Source: Bacteroidales bacterium UBA1064 (GTDB taxonomy: Bacteria > Bacteroidota > Bacteroidia > Bacteroidales > Tenuifilaceae). From it: DNA of 20,246 nucleotides. Within the stretch, counting starts at the first letter, position 1, and every line of letters starts with the position of its first letter. This document shows, piece after piece, positions 7,583-15,519 of the stretch. The position numbers were made by a program, and so were the translations under genes. The notes beneath the pieces were generated by a model. The model made no database searches and was not told where the DNA came from. It saw only the letters and a list, made by a program, of their open reading frames with translations. The DNA is taken from NCBI GenBank assembly GCA_002316235.1, contig DCDD01000020.1, forward strand, positions 1 to 20,246. Direction: 5' to 3'.

Positions 7583-7768
7583 AGACCAGGGAAGCAATAT
7601 TTAGTTGGTGGTTCAGCTACTGATGCATCGCAGCCAACACTATTCGACCGATTACTTGTTATGCTTTTTGATGAGCTTGTTTTCATGTGAATGTTTTGGT
7701 GAAGCTGTATAAGCGTAATGTTTGGCTGGTTAATTTCAACAATGAAGTTAGCAGTTCTTTAATGCAGC

Positions 7769-7789
7769 AGGCCTTTTGAGGGGCTTTTT
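7769..7789 (+). terminator. Weak terminator-like hairpin after murA
   Basis: AGGCC (7769-7773) can pair with GGCTT (7782-7786), including one G-U pair, with an 8-nt loop, followed by a T-run to 7789. It is the only terminator-like element in the 261-bp convergent gap between murA and the transporter gene, but it is short and nearly 190 bp past the murA stop. Confidence 0.3.
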
Positions 7790-7843
7790 AATTTGGAATT
7801 CACATAGCAATCAATAGTCGTTTGGCTTAGCGAATTTACCCGG

Positions 7844-8818
7844 CTACTTTCTGAATAGTTTTCGCAACCGTAGGCCAATGCCAACAACCGGATGCTCCGG
7901 CAAAACCTTTAGCTCTATCTGAGTTTTGGTCTTAGGTGAAATCTGTGAAAGGAAAAGGCCAGATACCACCACCAGAATACCGGCAATCATCACAGGTGTA
8001 AGGGCTTCATCGAGCAGGAAATAGGCGAAAATGGCCGTTAGCACCGGAATGGCGTTACTGAAAGTGTTTGCCCTGGTTATTCCCAAGTGCTTGATGGAAT
8101 AGGTGAAAAGCATAAATGCAAAAGTTGATGCAAATATTCCAAGTTTTATAACCGGGACCATAGCCTGCCAGCTAATACCTACAGTTTGGAAGTGGTTGAA
8201 GTCAAAAATAAGGAATAACGGCATGAAGTAAAGTGCCCCAATGGTATTCTGGTAGGTTATTATGCTGTAAACGTTGTACTTTACGGTTAGCTTACCTACA
8301 ATCAACGAGTACCCAACTGTTGAAAAAACCGCCAGAAACATCAGGGCAACCCCGGTGAAATTAACATCCACCTGCCCAAATCCGTTATGAAAGATTACCA
8401 GGCATACGCCCAGCATGGAGGCAATAATTCCCATGAGGTTGGTGGTGGAAATCCTGCGATGGAACATGAAAAATTCTCCAACTGGGCTAAGTAGGGGAAT
8501 GGTTGAAACAATTACGGCAGCCATGGTGGAGGAGATAAGGGTCATACCAAAACTCTCGCCAATAAAGTATAGAAGCGGCTCAAAGAAGGCCAGCAGGAAA
8601 AACAGCTTCAGGTCGCCTTTTTTTACCCGTTCTAGCTTCCTCATAGCCAGTGAAAAAACGTAAAGGAATGCCGCTGAAATTACCAGACGGAAGAACACTA
8701 GCGTAATAGGCCTGTAGTAAACATAGGCATCTTTGTACCAGATAAAAGAAAGCGCCCAAAAAGCCATTGCAACTGTGACGGCAATGTAAACCAAGAACTT
8801 TTTATTAGACATTCCCAT
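7844..8818 (-). CDS. EamA/DMT-superfamily permease
   Basis: A polytopic inner-membrane protein of 324 residues with about ten hydrophobic helices arranged as two tandem EamA repeats (roughly 10-150 and 160-295), the organisation of the drug/metabolite transporter superfamily. Recognisable points are the first helix WALSFIWYKDAY, PITLVFFRLVISAAF, the end of repeat one (GIIASMLGVCLVIFHNG), and the repeat-two pattern ITRANTFSNAIPVLTAIFAYFLLDEALTP. A basic cytoplasmic tail (LRLRKLFRK) follows. The substrate cannot be read from the sequence; members export amino acids, nucleotides or drugs. The start could be either of two ATGs two codons apart. It stands alone, with the next minus-strand gene upstream ending 287 bp away. 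Confidence 0.88.
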   Translation of the reverse strand: MGMSNKKFLVYIAVTVAMAFWALSFIWYKDAYVYYRPITLVFFRLVISAAFLYVFSLAMRKLERVKKGDLKLFFLLAFFEPLLYFIGESFGMTLISSTMAAVIVSTIPLLSPVGEFFMFHRRISTTNLMGIIASMLGVCLVIFHNGFGQVDVNFTGVALMFLAVFSTVGYSLIVGKLTVKYNVYSIITYQNTIGALYFMPLFLIFDFNHFQTVGISWQAMVPVIKLGIFASTFAFMLFTYSIKHLGITRANTFSNAIPVLTAIFAYFLLDEALTPVMIAGILVVVSGLFLSQISPKTKTQIELKVLPEHPVVGIGLRLRKLFRK

Positions 8819-8878
8819 ACCCTTATGTTATCTATTGTTTATCCATTACGCAATTTTCTCCACATTAACCCATTATGT

Positions 8879-8908
8879 CCGGCTAGCGTAGTCCGGTTTG
8901 TTTTTTTA
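8879..8908 (+). terminator. Hairpin plus T-run in the EamA upstream region
   Basis: CCGGCTA (8879-8885) pairs with TAGTCCGG (8889-8896, one bulged T) around a GCG loop, followed by TTTGTTTTTTT. It has the form of a Rho-independent terminator for plus-strand transcription, yet no plus-strand gene leads into it. On the minus strand the hairpin would lie in the EamA leader. Its purpose is unclear. Confidence 0.35.
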
Positions 8909-8977
8909 CTTGATGTACCTCATGGATATTCCCCTGCCATTATTTGAGGGTGAAAGTAACCAATGGTTTATCGGGTT

Positions 8978-8986
8978 GCAAATGTA
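8978..8986 (-). promoter_or_regulatory. Possible -7 element for the EamA gene
   Basis: The minus strand reads TACATTTGC, an exact TAnnTTTGC, about 160 bp before the transporter start. No good TTTG lies at the expected upstream distance, so this is a half-site only. Confidence 0.35.
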
Positions 8987-9105
8987 GCAGATTTGGCTCA
9001 CCTAAAGCTATCGGATTAATGCGATTTTGGCATTAAACTAGGGAATAGGTAAAAACATTGCTGCGCTCGCTTTAGCGGTAGCTATTTTATGGGTATGTTT
9101 ACCAG

Positions 9106-11409
9106 CTATAACCTAAAACCCATCACCAGGATATCATCCACTTGCTTTTGTGTGCCCTGGAATTCTATTAATTGTTTCTGTAGCTCTTCGTTTTGCCTTG
9201 ATAGGCTGAGCGTCTGGAGACCAAGCAGATTTTTTTTGAAGTTGACCATCATCAACTTTTGGTTCAATGCTCCGCCAAACTGGTCTGTGTAACCATCGGA
9301 CATAAGGTAGAATGTGTCGTTGGAGAGGAGGTCGAACCTGTGAGTTGTAAAGGGGCGTTCTCCTGCCAGATGGTAACCTACGGGCATTTTGTCACCCTTA
9401 ATCTCATAAATTGACCATCCGTTGGCTGTTTCGGGTTGAACACCAGCGCTAACCTCAGGCAATTCGGAGTTTCTGGAAACAAGTAACGGCATGTAGGCTC
9501 CGGCGTATTCTGCTTTCCTTCCCTTGGCATCAACAACCAGCAGCCCCATATCCATTCCGTCATGGGAATCCTGCACCTGTCCCGACTGGTTCAGAGCGGC
9601 GATTACCATCTGCCTAAGTTTATCAAGCAAATCGCCAGCAGTGTTAACTTGTTGGTAGGCTATAATCTCCTTTAGCAGGGTAATGCCCAAAATGCTCATA
9701 AAGGCCCCTGGCACCCCATGACCGGTGCAGTCGGCTACAGCAATTGCTATACGTCCGTCGTTCAAACGGGTAACCCAGAAAAAGTCACCGCTGACAATGT
9801 TTTTGGGTTGGAAGTAAATAAAGTAGTCGGTCAGGAAGGTTGCCAGGGTATCGGTACGGGGCATAACTGCCGACTGTATCCGGCTGGCATACCTGATGCT
9901 GTCGGTAATTTGCTTTTGCTGGCCGGCTATTTGGTCTCGTTGGCGTTCAGCCAGGTCGCGCTGGCTTTCAATTTCCTCCTTTTGAGCCTCAATTTCCTCT
10001 TTTTGCCTGAGTATTTCCTGGTTCTGGGCCACGAGTAGGGCGTTAATTTTTTTCTTGTTACGGTAGAAGTAGAAGATTACCCCGGCCAGCGCAACGGCAA
10101 GGAGCAGGGCGATGGAGATGAAGAGCGTCAACATACGCTGACGTTCGAGTTTGGCTTGCTGAATGGCCTCACGCTGGCGGGATATAAGCTCCTGCTCCCG
10201 CTCCCGCTTGTCAAAATCGTACTGCATCTCCATGCGGGCAATCTGGCTGGCGTTAATGCTATCCTTCACTGCTGAGTAGCGGGTGAAGTAGTCTAGCGAC
10301 TTTTTGTAGTCGCCCCTCAACCGGTAGGCCTGGGATAGGCTAAGGAATATGTCACGCTGGTCGGTGAGCACTCTTTGCCTTTGGGCAATCCGCATGGCTT
10401 GTTCCAATGATTCCAGACCTGCTGCCACATTGCCACTTTTCAGGTTCACCTCTCCAAGGTAGCGGCTTAGCTTGGCCAGGTCAATGCTGTCGTTAACCTG
10501 TCTCTTTAGCTCCAGCGAGGTCAACAGGTTGCTTTTTGCTGAGGTGTAATCGCCCAGCTCAAAGTTGATAATTCCCAGTAAAAGGTGGTTTGCAGCCTGC
10601 CCGTAGATGTTTTGATTTTGCTGATTTGTCGCCAGTACATCGGTAGCCATCTCCTTAGCTTTTGGGTACATGCCCAAGTGGTAGTAAATATTGGCCAACT
10701 CTGTTTTGGCCAGAGTAACTCCGTTTATGTTGCTTAGCTGGCGGTAGTGGGTTAGGGAGCTTTCGGCGTACTGCAGGGCTTTTTCGTAAAGATCGATTCG
10801 GGAAAAAAGCCTCGATATGCTCAGCGACGCCCATGCTATTCCCTCGTAGTCCTTTGCCTGCTCGTAAGTTTCCAGCGCCTTCAGCATGTTCTCAATGGCC
10901 TCCTTGTAGCTACCCGTGATGCTGTAAACTGTTCCAATGTTCACCAGCGTTCGGGCCAGCTGGCTCTTATTGTCGATACTCCTGTTAATATTCAGAGCCT
11001 CCGTGTATGCTTGCAGGGCGCTGCCGTAATCGCTTTTAAGCTGGTAAACATTACCAATCCTGTTCAAGTTCATGGCAACCCAGAACTTTCGCCCTTCTTC
11101 TGTGGCTAGCTGCAGGGATTTCTTAAGATGCGAAAGAGCCAGTTCAAAATCGTTTCGACTGTAGTAGCAATTTCCAAGAGTATGTTCTACCCTTACCATG
11201 AGTTCCTTGTTATCGCTGCCATCGATGATGTTAAGTGCCTGGATAGCCAATCCTATGGCCGAATCTGGATTGGTGGTTCGTAAGACTTCGGCACGCTGAA
11301 GCATTTCTCCTATTCTGACCGTATCGGATTGAGCTTGGGAGTAGCTCAAGGAAAATGTGAGGAGAATAAGCACCAGCAAAATATTTCGATGGAATTCTGT
11401 GGAGTTCAT
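9106..11409 (-). CDS. TPR-repeat membrane protein with SpoIIE-type PP2C phosphatase domain
   Basis: The likely start is the ATG at 11407-11409, giving 767 residues. It is followed directly by a signal sequence (NILLVLILLTFSLSYSQAQ), whereas an in-frame start 17 codons earlier overlaps a putative promoter. Domains in order are: a periplasmic array of about eight tetratricopeptide repeats (about 35-385, e.g. NLNRIGNVYQLKSDYGSALQ), one membrane helix (about 429-450, LFISIALLLAVALAGVIFYF), a Gln/Glu-rich coiled coil (about 453-507), and a cytoplasmic SpoIIE/PP2C phosphatase domain (about 530-767). Metal-binding motifs are intact: SGDFFW (540-545), ADCTGHGVPGAF (559-570), DGMDMG and SDGYTDQFGG (704-713). 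Proteins of this kind dephosphorylate Ser/Thr on anti-sigma-factor antagonists or similar partners in response to a signal. No kinase, anti-sigma or STAS gene is adjacent, so the target is unknown. Confidence 0.85.
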   Translation of the reverse strand: MNSTEFHRNILLVLILLTFSLSYSQAQSDTVRIGEMLQRAEVLRTTNPDSAIGLAIQALNIIDGSDNKELMVRVEHTLGNCYYSRNDFELALSHLKKSLQLATEEGRKFWVAMNLNRIGNVYQLKSDYGSALQAYTEALNINRSIDNKSQLARTLVNIGTVYSITGSYKEAIENMLKALETYEQAKDYEGIAWASLSISRLFSRIDLYEKALQYAESSLTHYRQLSNINGVTLAKTELANIYYHLGMYPKAKEMATDVLATNQQNQNIYGQAANHLLLGIINFELGDYTSAKSNLLTSLELKRQVNDSIDLAKLSRYLGEVNLKSGNVAAGLESLEQAMRIAQRQRVLTDQRDIFLSLSQAYRLRGDYKKSLDYFTRYSAVKDSINASQIARMEMQYDFDKREREQELISRQREAIQQAKLERQRMLTLFISIALLLAVALAGVIFYFYRNKKKINALLVAQNQEILRQKEEIEAQKEEIESQRDLAERQRDQIAGQQKQITDSIRYASRIQSAVMPRTDTLATFLTDYFIYFQPKNIVSGDFFWVTRLNDGRIAIAVADCTGHGVPGAFMSILGITLLKEIIAYQQVNTAGDLLDKLRQMVIAALNQSGQVQDSHDGMDMGLLVVDAKGRKAEYAGAYMPLLVSRNSELPEVSAGVQPETANGWSIYEIKGDKMPVGYHLAGERPFTTHRFDLLSNDTFYLMSDGYTDQFGGALNQKLMMVNFKKNLLGLQTLSLSRQNEELQKQLIEFQGTQKQVDDILVMGFRL

Positions 11410-11427
11410 AGGGCATTTTTTATTTGA

Positions 11428-11458
11428 TAAATATACCACTTTGACGGTTTTCATCAAC
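11428..11458 (-). promoter_or_regulatory. Possible promoter of the TPR/SpoIIE gene
   Basis: Minus-strand GTTG (11458-11455), 19 nt, then TATATTTA (11435-11428). Each element is one base off the Bacteroidota consensus (TTTG, TAnnTTTG). The position just before the chosen ATG at 11409 agrees with the shorter start. Confidence 0.4.
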
Positions 11459-11519
11459 ATGTACAGCGTATTTTATAAGCAACTTTTAGCCCCGGCTACA
11501 AGCTTATTACGGTAACCAT

Positions 11520-11551
11520 TTTGTTGTTACGGGGTGTTTTTCTAATTTTGC
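11520..11551 (+). promoter_or_regulatory. Promoter of tig
   Basis: TTTG at 11520-11523, exactly 19 nt, then TAATTTTGC at 11543-11551: a full match to the Bacteroidota -33/-7 consensus. The start point would be near 11557, giving a leader of about 60 nt that carries an inverted repeat and a four-codon ATG frame. Confidence 0.7.
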
Positions 11552-11584
11552 GCCCTCTATATGGAGGTTAATTTTTTAAATGTC

Positions 11585-11601
11585 CAACCATTAAATGGTT
11601 G
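11585..11601 (+). repeat. Inverted repeat in the tig leader
   Basis: CAACCATT (11585-11592) and AATGGTTG (11594-11601) are perfect inverted copies around a single base. As RNA they could form a 6-bp hairpin with a TTAAA loop ending 14 nt before the likely tig ATG. The out-of-place ATG at 11595 lies within the repeat. Confidence 0.45.
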
Positions 11602-11615
11602 TAATACAAAATATT

Positions 11616-12977
11616 ATGAATGTAGTTAAGGAAAATACCAACGAACAAACCATTTCCATTCGGGCAAGGGTTGAGCAGGCCGACTATGTCGAAAAGGTTG
11701 AAAAGAAACTTAAGGACTACCGTAAAAACTCAAACATTAAAGGTTTTAGGCCAGGCATGGCACCAGCAGCCCTTATACATAGGATGTACTACAAGTACGT
11801 GCTGGTTGACGAGGTTACGCATATTGCCTTTGATGCCGTAATGGATTATATTGATAAGGAGAAAATAAAAATTCTTGGAGAGCCATTGCCCAGCGAGGGG
11901 CAGAATACCATAAACTGGGACACCGATAAGGAATTTGAGCTGGCATGGGAAATTGGAGTAGCCCCCGAGTTTGAGATTAAGCTTGGGAAAAAGGATAAAA
12001 TTCCATTCTACAATATTGCCCCTGACGACAAGATACGCAAGCAATACATTGACAGCTACCTGATGCGGTTTGGACATTTTGCCGAAGCCGATGAGACCAA
12101 CGAGAGGGGATTAATCGAGGCTACTTTAACCGAGCTTAATAGTGATGAAACTCCTCGCGAAGGAGGTTTGTTTGTTGAAAGAGCCACGATCTCGGTTGAG
12201 CTGGTTGCCGATCCTGATGAACGTGCTAAGCTGGTAGGAGTTAAAGTGGGTGATGTACTCACCATTGATGTTCAAAAAGCTTTTCCCAATGAGGCCGACA
12301 GGGCTTCATTACTTTCTACTCAAAAGGAGAATTTGCCCAACATTCAGCCAGTTTTCCAGCTCACCGTAAACAAAACTTCCAACTACCAACCGGCGGAGCT
12401 TAACCAGGAGCTGTTCGACAGGGTTTTTGGCGAGGGGGTGGTTACCACCGAGGAGGAATTCTACCAGAAAATTGACGAGGAAATTGAATCGGGACTCAAG
12501 AATGAAGGCGAAAATCGCTTTGCCGTTGAGCTTCGGAATATTCTTCTCAATAAAATCGACATGCAGCTCCCAAAGGATTTTTTAATCAGGTGGCTCACCA
12601 CCATCAACGAGGGTAAGTTTACCCGGGAGCAGGTAGAAAACGAGTACCCGCTTTTTGAAGGGGATTTAAAGTGGCAGCTAATCCGCAACAAGATTGCCAG
12701 CGAGCAAAACTTCACCGTTACCAACGAAGAGATGGAAAGTTTTGCCATGGAATACGCCCAGCAGCAATTTATGGCCTACGGTATGAGCTACCTTCCGAAA
12801 GAGTACATTGAGCGCTATGCCAAGGATATATTGAAGAACCAGGATGAAATACGTAAAATGCAGGAGGGCATTATCAGCCGCAAGGTCATTGCATGGTTTA
12901 AGGAAAACCTACCGCTTGATGTAAAGGAGATTACGCATGAGGAATTTGATAAGCTGGAGCCGGTTTCAGGAAAATAG
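11616..12977 (+). CDS. tig: Trigger factor (ribosome-associated chaperone)
   Basis: Trigger factor docks at the ribosome exit tunnel and shields nascent chains. I chose the ATG at 11616 (453 residues) over the in-frame ATG at 11595: MNVVKENTNEQTISIRARVEQADY aligns with the beginnings of trigger factors of Bacteroidota, and 11595 lies inside an inverted repeat. The ribosome-docking signature reads GFRPGMAP (43-50); the Lys of E. coli GFRxGKxP is Met. A divergent central region (about 140-240) takes the place of a canonical FKBP-like PPIase domain, and the C-terminal helical chaperone domain (about 250-453) is complete. It precedes clpP on the same strand by 126 bp, a common protein-quality-control pairing. 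Confidence 0.93.
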   Translation: MNVVKENTNEQTISIRARVEQADYVEKVEKKLKDYRKNSNIKGFRPGMAPAALIHRMYYKYVLVDEVTHIAFDAVMDYIDKEKIKILGEPLPSEGQNTINWDTDKEFELAWEIGVAPEFEIKLGKKDKIPFYNIAPDDKIRKQYIDSYLMRFGHFAEADETNERGLIEATLTELNSDETPREGGLFVERATISVELVADPDERAKLVGVKVGDVLTIDVQKAFPNEADRASLLSTQKENLPNIQPVFQLTVNKTSNYQPAELNQELFDRVFGEGVVTTEEEFYQKIDEEIESGLKNEGENRFAVELRNILLNKIDMQLPKDFLIRWLTTINEGKFTREQVENEYPLFEGDLKWQLIRNKIASEQNFTVTNEEMESFAMEYAQQQFMAYGMSYLPKEYIERYAKDILKNQDEIRKMQEGIISRKVIAWFKENLPLDVKEITHEEFDKLEPVSGK

Positions 12978-13002
12978 GTGGCTGGCGTAACAGCAGGTTA
13001 AA

Positions 13003-13011
13003 TAGTTTTGC
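13003..13011 (+). promoter_or_regulatory. Possible -7 element for clpP
   Basis: TAGTTTTGC matches TAnnTTTGC exactly and lies about 93 bp before the clpP ATG. No TTTG is present at the usual -33 distance, so clpP may instead be read through from tig. Confidence 0.35.
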
Positions 13012-13103
13012 CTCATCTCAGCTAATTTTTGTTGAAAGTTCTACCGCATTTAACAATTAGGTGCTAAATTGCGTTACTAAACTAAATTTAAAAAGTAGGC
13101 ATC

Positions 13104-13787
13104 ATGAATGAATTCGAAAAATACGCAACTAAGCATCGGGGTATCAGCAGCCTATCGCTTCAGCGCTTTGGAACGATAACCAACAGCTACATTTCACCCA
13201 CAATTATTGAGGAGCGTCAGCTGAACGTTGCAACCATGGATGTTTTCTCCAGGCTTATGATGGATAGAATCATATTCCTTGGAGTGCCTATAGATGATGA
13301 TGTGGCCAACATTATCCAGGCGCAGCTGCTATTCCTGGAGTCAACCGATCCCTCAAAGGATATTCAGATATACATTAACTCGCCCGGCGGTAGCGTTTAT
13401 GCCGGACTAGGGATATACGATACAATGCAGTATATCACCTCCGATGTGGCCACAATATGCACGGGTATGGCTGCATCAATGGCTGCGGTGTTACTCACAG
13501 CTGGCGAAAAGGGTAAACGAACAGCTTTGCCCCATTCGCGTGTAATGATTCACCAGCCAATGGGCGGGACCGAAGGGCCAGCTACCGACATCGAGATTAC
13601 CACCCGTGAAATTCTTAAGCTTCGCGACGAGCTCTATGAAATTATTGCCACCCATTCGGGAAACCCCATTGACCGGATACGGAAGGATTCCGACCGCGAC
13701 TACTGGATGACTGCCAGGGAAGCCATGGAGTATGGGATGATTGATGAGGTCCTTACCCGATCAAAAAACTTAAAGGAGACTAAATGA
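13104..13787 (+). CDS. clpP: ATP-dependent Clp protease proteolytic subunit
   Basis: ClpP forms the tetradecameric serine-protease chamber fed by ClpX or another AAA+ unfoldase. The 227-residue product has the full catalytic set: Ser125 in GMAASMAAVL, His150 in VMIHQPMGG and Asp195 in RKDSDRDYW. The oxyanion-strand motif YINSPGGSVYAGLGIYD is at 90-106. The N-terminus is about 30 residues longer than mature E. coli ClpP, as expected for a short propeptide. It follows tig by 126 bp. Unlike many genomes of this phylum, clpX does not follow: a strong terminator and an opposing gene come directly after. Confidence 0.96.
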   Translation: MNEFEKYATKHRGISSLSLQRFGTITNSYISPTIIEERQLNVATMDVFSRLMMDRIIFLGVPIDDDVANIIQAQLLFLESTDPSKDIQIYINSPGGSVYAGLGIYDTMQYITSDVATICTGMAASMAAVLLTAGEKGKRTALPHSRVMIHQPMGGTEGPATDIEITTREILKLRDELYEIIATHSGNPIDRIRKDSDRDYWMTAREAMEYGMIDEVLTRSKNLKETK

Positions 13788-13799
13788 TTCCTTTACTGC

Positions 13800-13826
13800 A
13801 AAAAAGCGCCTTAAAGGTGCTTTTTT
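13800..13826. terminator. Bidirectional Rho-independent terminator between clpP and the hydrolase gene
   Basis: AAAAAAGCGCC (13800-13810) and GGTGCTTTTTT (13816-13826) form an 11-bp stem with a TTAAA loop. The A and T runs flank the GC core on both strands, so it works in both directions. It begins 12 bp after the clpP stop and overlaps the stop codon of the opposing hydrolase gene. Confidence 0.85.
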
Positions 13827-14652
13827 ACTTCTTGCAGCTGAATAGCCACAAAAGCAGCTCGGGCTCTCGGAATGCCTGATCCCAGCTATTGTGGCCAGCA
13901 TCGGGATATACGGTTAACCTTGCGTCGCCACCCAACTTTCGTATGGAGCTAACCATATCAATGGAGTACTGCGGTGGAACTACATCATCCTTTGCACCAT
14001 GAAAAACCCAGAATTTGACCTTATGCGCATAGCGTTTTGCCGATTCCGGATTGCTTCCCCCGCAAATGGGGAAGGCAGCAGCAAATACTTTTGGCATCCT
14101 TGCCACCAGCTCAAAGGTTCCCATACCCCCCATGGAAAGGCCTCCAACGTATATCCGCCTGCTATCAACGTAGCTTTCCCGTTTGAGGCCATTCACTAGC
14201 CGGATAAGTAAATCCATAGCTGCTGTGGGTTTGCTTTCGGGTAAAAACTCAATAGAACGGTATCCTTGCTGGTTGGGGTTCTCCTTGATGTTTGCCCAAA
14301 AATCATCCTCGGGACACTGTGGAAAAACAACAATTGCCGGGAAACGCGACCGAACCGAATCGTTGGCAAACAGTGACGCTCCATGAACCAGCTGCTTCTG
14401 GTTATCGTTACCCCGCTCACCCGAGCCATGCAGAAAGATCACCAGTGGGTACTTCTGCTCTGGGTTGAAATTTTTAGGGTACATTATCCGGTAGGGTAAG
14501 GTTTTACCCTTGTGAGTAAAAACCTTAGCTTCGTACAGCGATTCAAAGCCTTGCCCGACGACCTTGTTTATTGATGGCATAATTCCAACCATGCCTATCA
14601 GGCATAGCCGGGGTAGTTTTTTCCAAAACTTTTTTACTGATTGGTTTAACAT
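13825..14652 (-). CDS. Exported alpha/beta-hydrolase (esterase/dienelactone-hydrolase-like)
   Basis: The 275-residue protein starts with a basic, hydrophobic segment (KKFWKKLPRLCLIGMVGIMPS) consistent with a signal peptide, so it likely acts in the periplasm. The alpha/beta-hydrolase fold shows the oxyanion element FLHGSGERGND (73-83), nucleophile Ser173 in GGLSMGGMG, the acid at Asp222/223 in HGAKDDVVP, and His254 in DAGHNSW. This pattern is common in PHB-depolymerase/phospholipase-carboxylesterase-like proteins (often annotated prolyl oligopeptidase or esterase) of Bacteroidota. The substrate cannot be assigned; ester bonds of plant polysaccharides are one possibility. It follows radC by 64 bp in the same direction and may be co-transcribed with it; no separate promoter consensus is visible. 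Confidence 0.85.
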   Translation of the reverse strand: MLNQSVKKFWKKLPRLCLIGMVGIMPSINKVVGQGFESLYEAKVFTHKGKTLPYRIMYPKNFNPEQKYPLVIFLHGSGERGNDNQKQLVHGASLFANDSVRSRFPAIVVFPQCPEDDFWANIKENPNQQGYRSIEFLPESKPTAAMDLLIRLVNGLKRESYVDSRRIYVGGLSMGGMGTFELVARMPKVFAAAFPICGGSNPESAKRYAHKVKFWVFHGAKDDVVPPQYSIDMVSSIRKLGGDARLTVYPDAGHNSWDQAFREPELLLWLFSCKK

Positions 14653-14716
14653 GGTATAAGTTGTTAGCTATTAGTATTTTATGCATGTCAGGTTTTATGG
14701 CTACTCAAGTGGTTGA

Positions 14717-15415
14717 TTACAGAGTTCCCTCGTCTGCAAATGAGTAGCATTTGCTATCGGTAATGATAAGGTGATCGAGTAGCGCAATATCGAAAAAATC
14801 TACAGCCTGCTTGAGCTTTTCCGTAATGGCAATATCCTTTTCGCTAGGTTTGGGGTTTCCCGACGGGTGGTTATGAACCACAATAATAGCAGAGGCCAAC
14901 TTTTCAACGGCTGCCCTTATGATTAGTTTTACATCGGTAACCGTGCCGGTTACCCCACCCTGGCTAACCCTAACCCTATCCAGCACCTTGTTTGCCCGGC
15001 TCAGGAGCAGCACCCAGAACTCCTCATGGGGCAGGTCGGCCAGTAAGGGCTGAAAAATTTCCATCACATTCCGGCTAGATGTAATCTGCTCGCGGTTTAT
15101 GGCCTCCACAGACTTTCGCCTACGGCCCAACTCCAACGCTGCCAGAAGGGTTATGGCTTTGGCTTCGCCTACTCCTTTAACCTGTGTAAGCTGATGGATG
15201 GTAAACTTACCCAGCTCGTTGAGGTTATTCTGGGCCATATTTAATATCCGTTGGGCAAGCTCAACTGCTGTTTCTTCAGGGTTTCCGGAACGCAGCAGGA
15301 TGGCAATCAGCTCCGTATCACTTAGGCTTCCAATTCCCTGGTGAAGCATTTTCTCCCGGGGCCGGTCCTCCACAGCCCAATCCTTTATGGTTAGCCTTTT
15401 ATACTCCTGCTCCAT
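14717..15415 (-). CDS. radC: RadC family JAB1/MPN metalloprotein
   Basis: The 232-residue protein has the RadC layout. The N-terminal UPF0758 helical region (KDWAVEDRPREKMLHQGIGSLSD area) is followed by a helix-hairpin-helix (VKGVGEAKAITLLAALELG, 79-97) and a C-terminal JAB/MPN metal-binding domain with HNHPSGNPKPSEKD (181-194). In that motif H181, H183 and D194 are the zinc ligands and S191 the conserved serine, with Glu131/132 upstream. The length is standard. Despite the name, a role in DNA repair is disputed, and the biochemical activity of the bacterial family is not firmly known. The chromosomal core context here is unlike the mobile-element RadC paralogues. Confidence 0.93.
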   Translation of the reverse strand: MEQEYKRLTIKDWAVEDRPREKMLHQGIGSLSDTELIAILLRSGNPEETAVELAQRILNMAQNNLNELGKFTIHQLTQVKGVGEAKAITLLAALELGRRRKSVEAINREQITSSRNVMEIFQPLLADLPHEEFWVLLLSRANKVLDRVRVSQGGVTGTVTDVKLIIRAAVEKLASAIIVVHNHPSGNPKPSEKDIAITEKLKQAVDFFDIALLDHLIITDSKCYSFADEGTL

Positions 15416-15519
15416 TGGTTTGCCTTTTTCAACTGGGTATGAATGGCAAGAAACAGCTGCTGTATCAAGAATTAGTTTTAGACATCAAACCTCCAAAAAA
15501 GGCTAATTTAGCTCCTTTA

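Noticed and set aside
11410..11460. 17-codon N-terminal extension of the TPR/SpoIIE protein
   Set aside because: The internal ATG at 11409 is followed directly by a good signal peptide, and the upstream bases resemble the gene's promoter.
11595..11615. Seven-residue N-terminal extension of trigger factor
   Set aside because: The ATG at 11595 lies in an inverted repeat, and the protein from 11616 aligns with usual trigger-factor starts.
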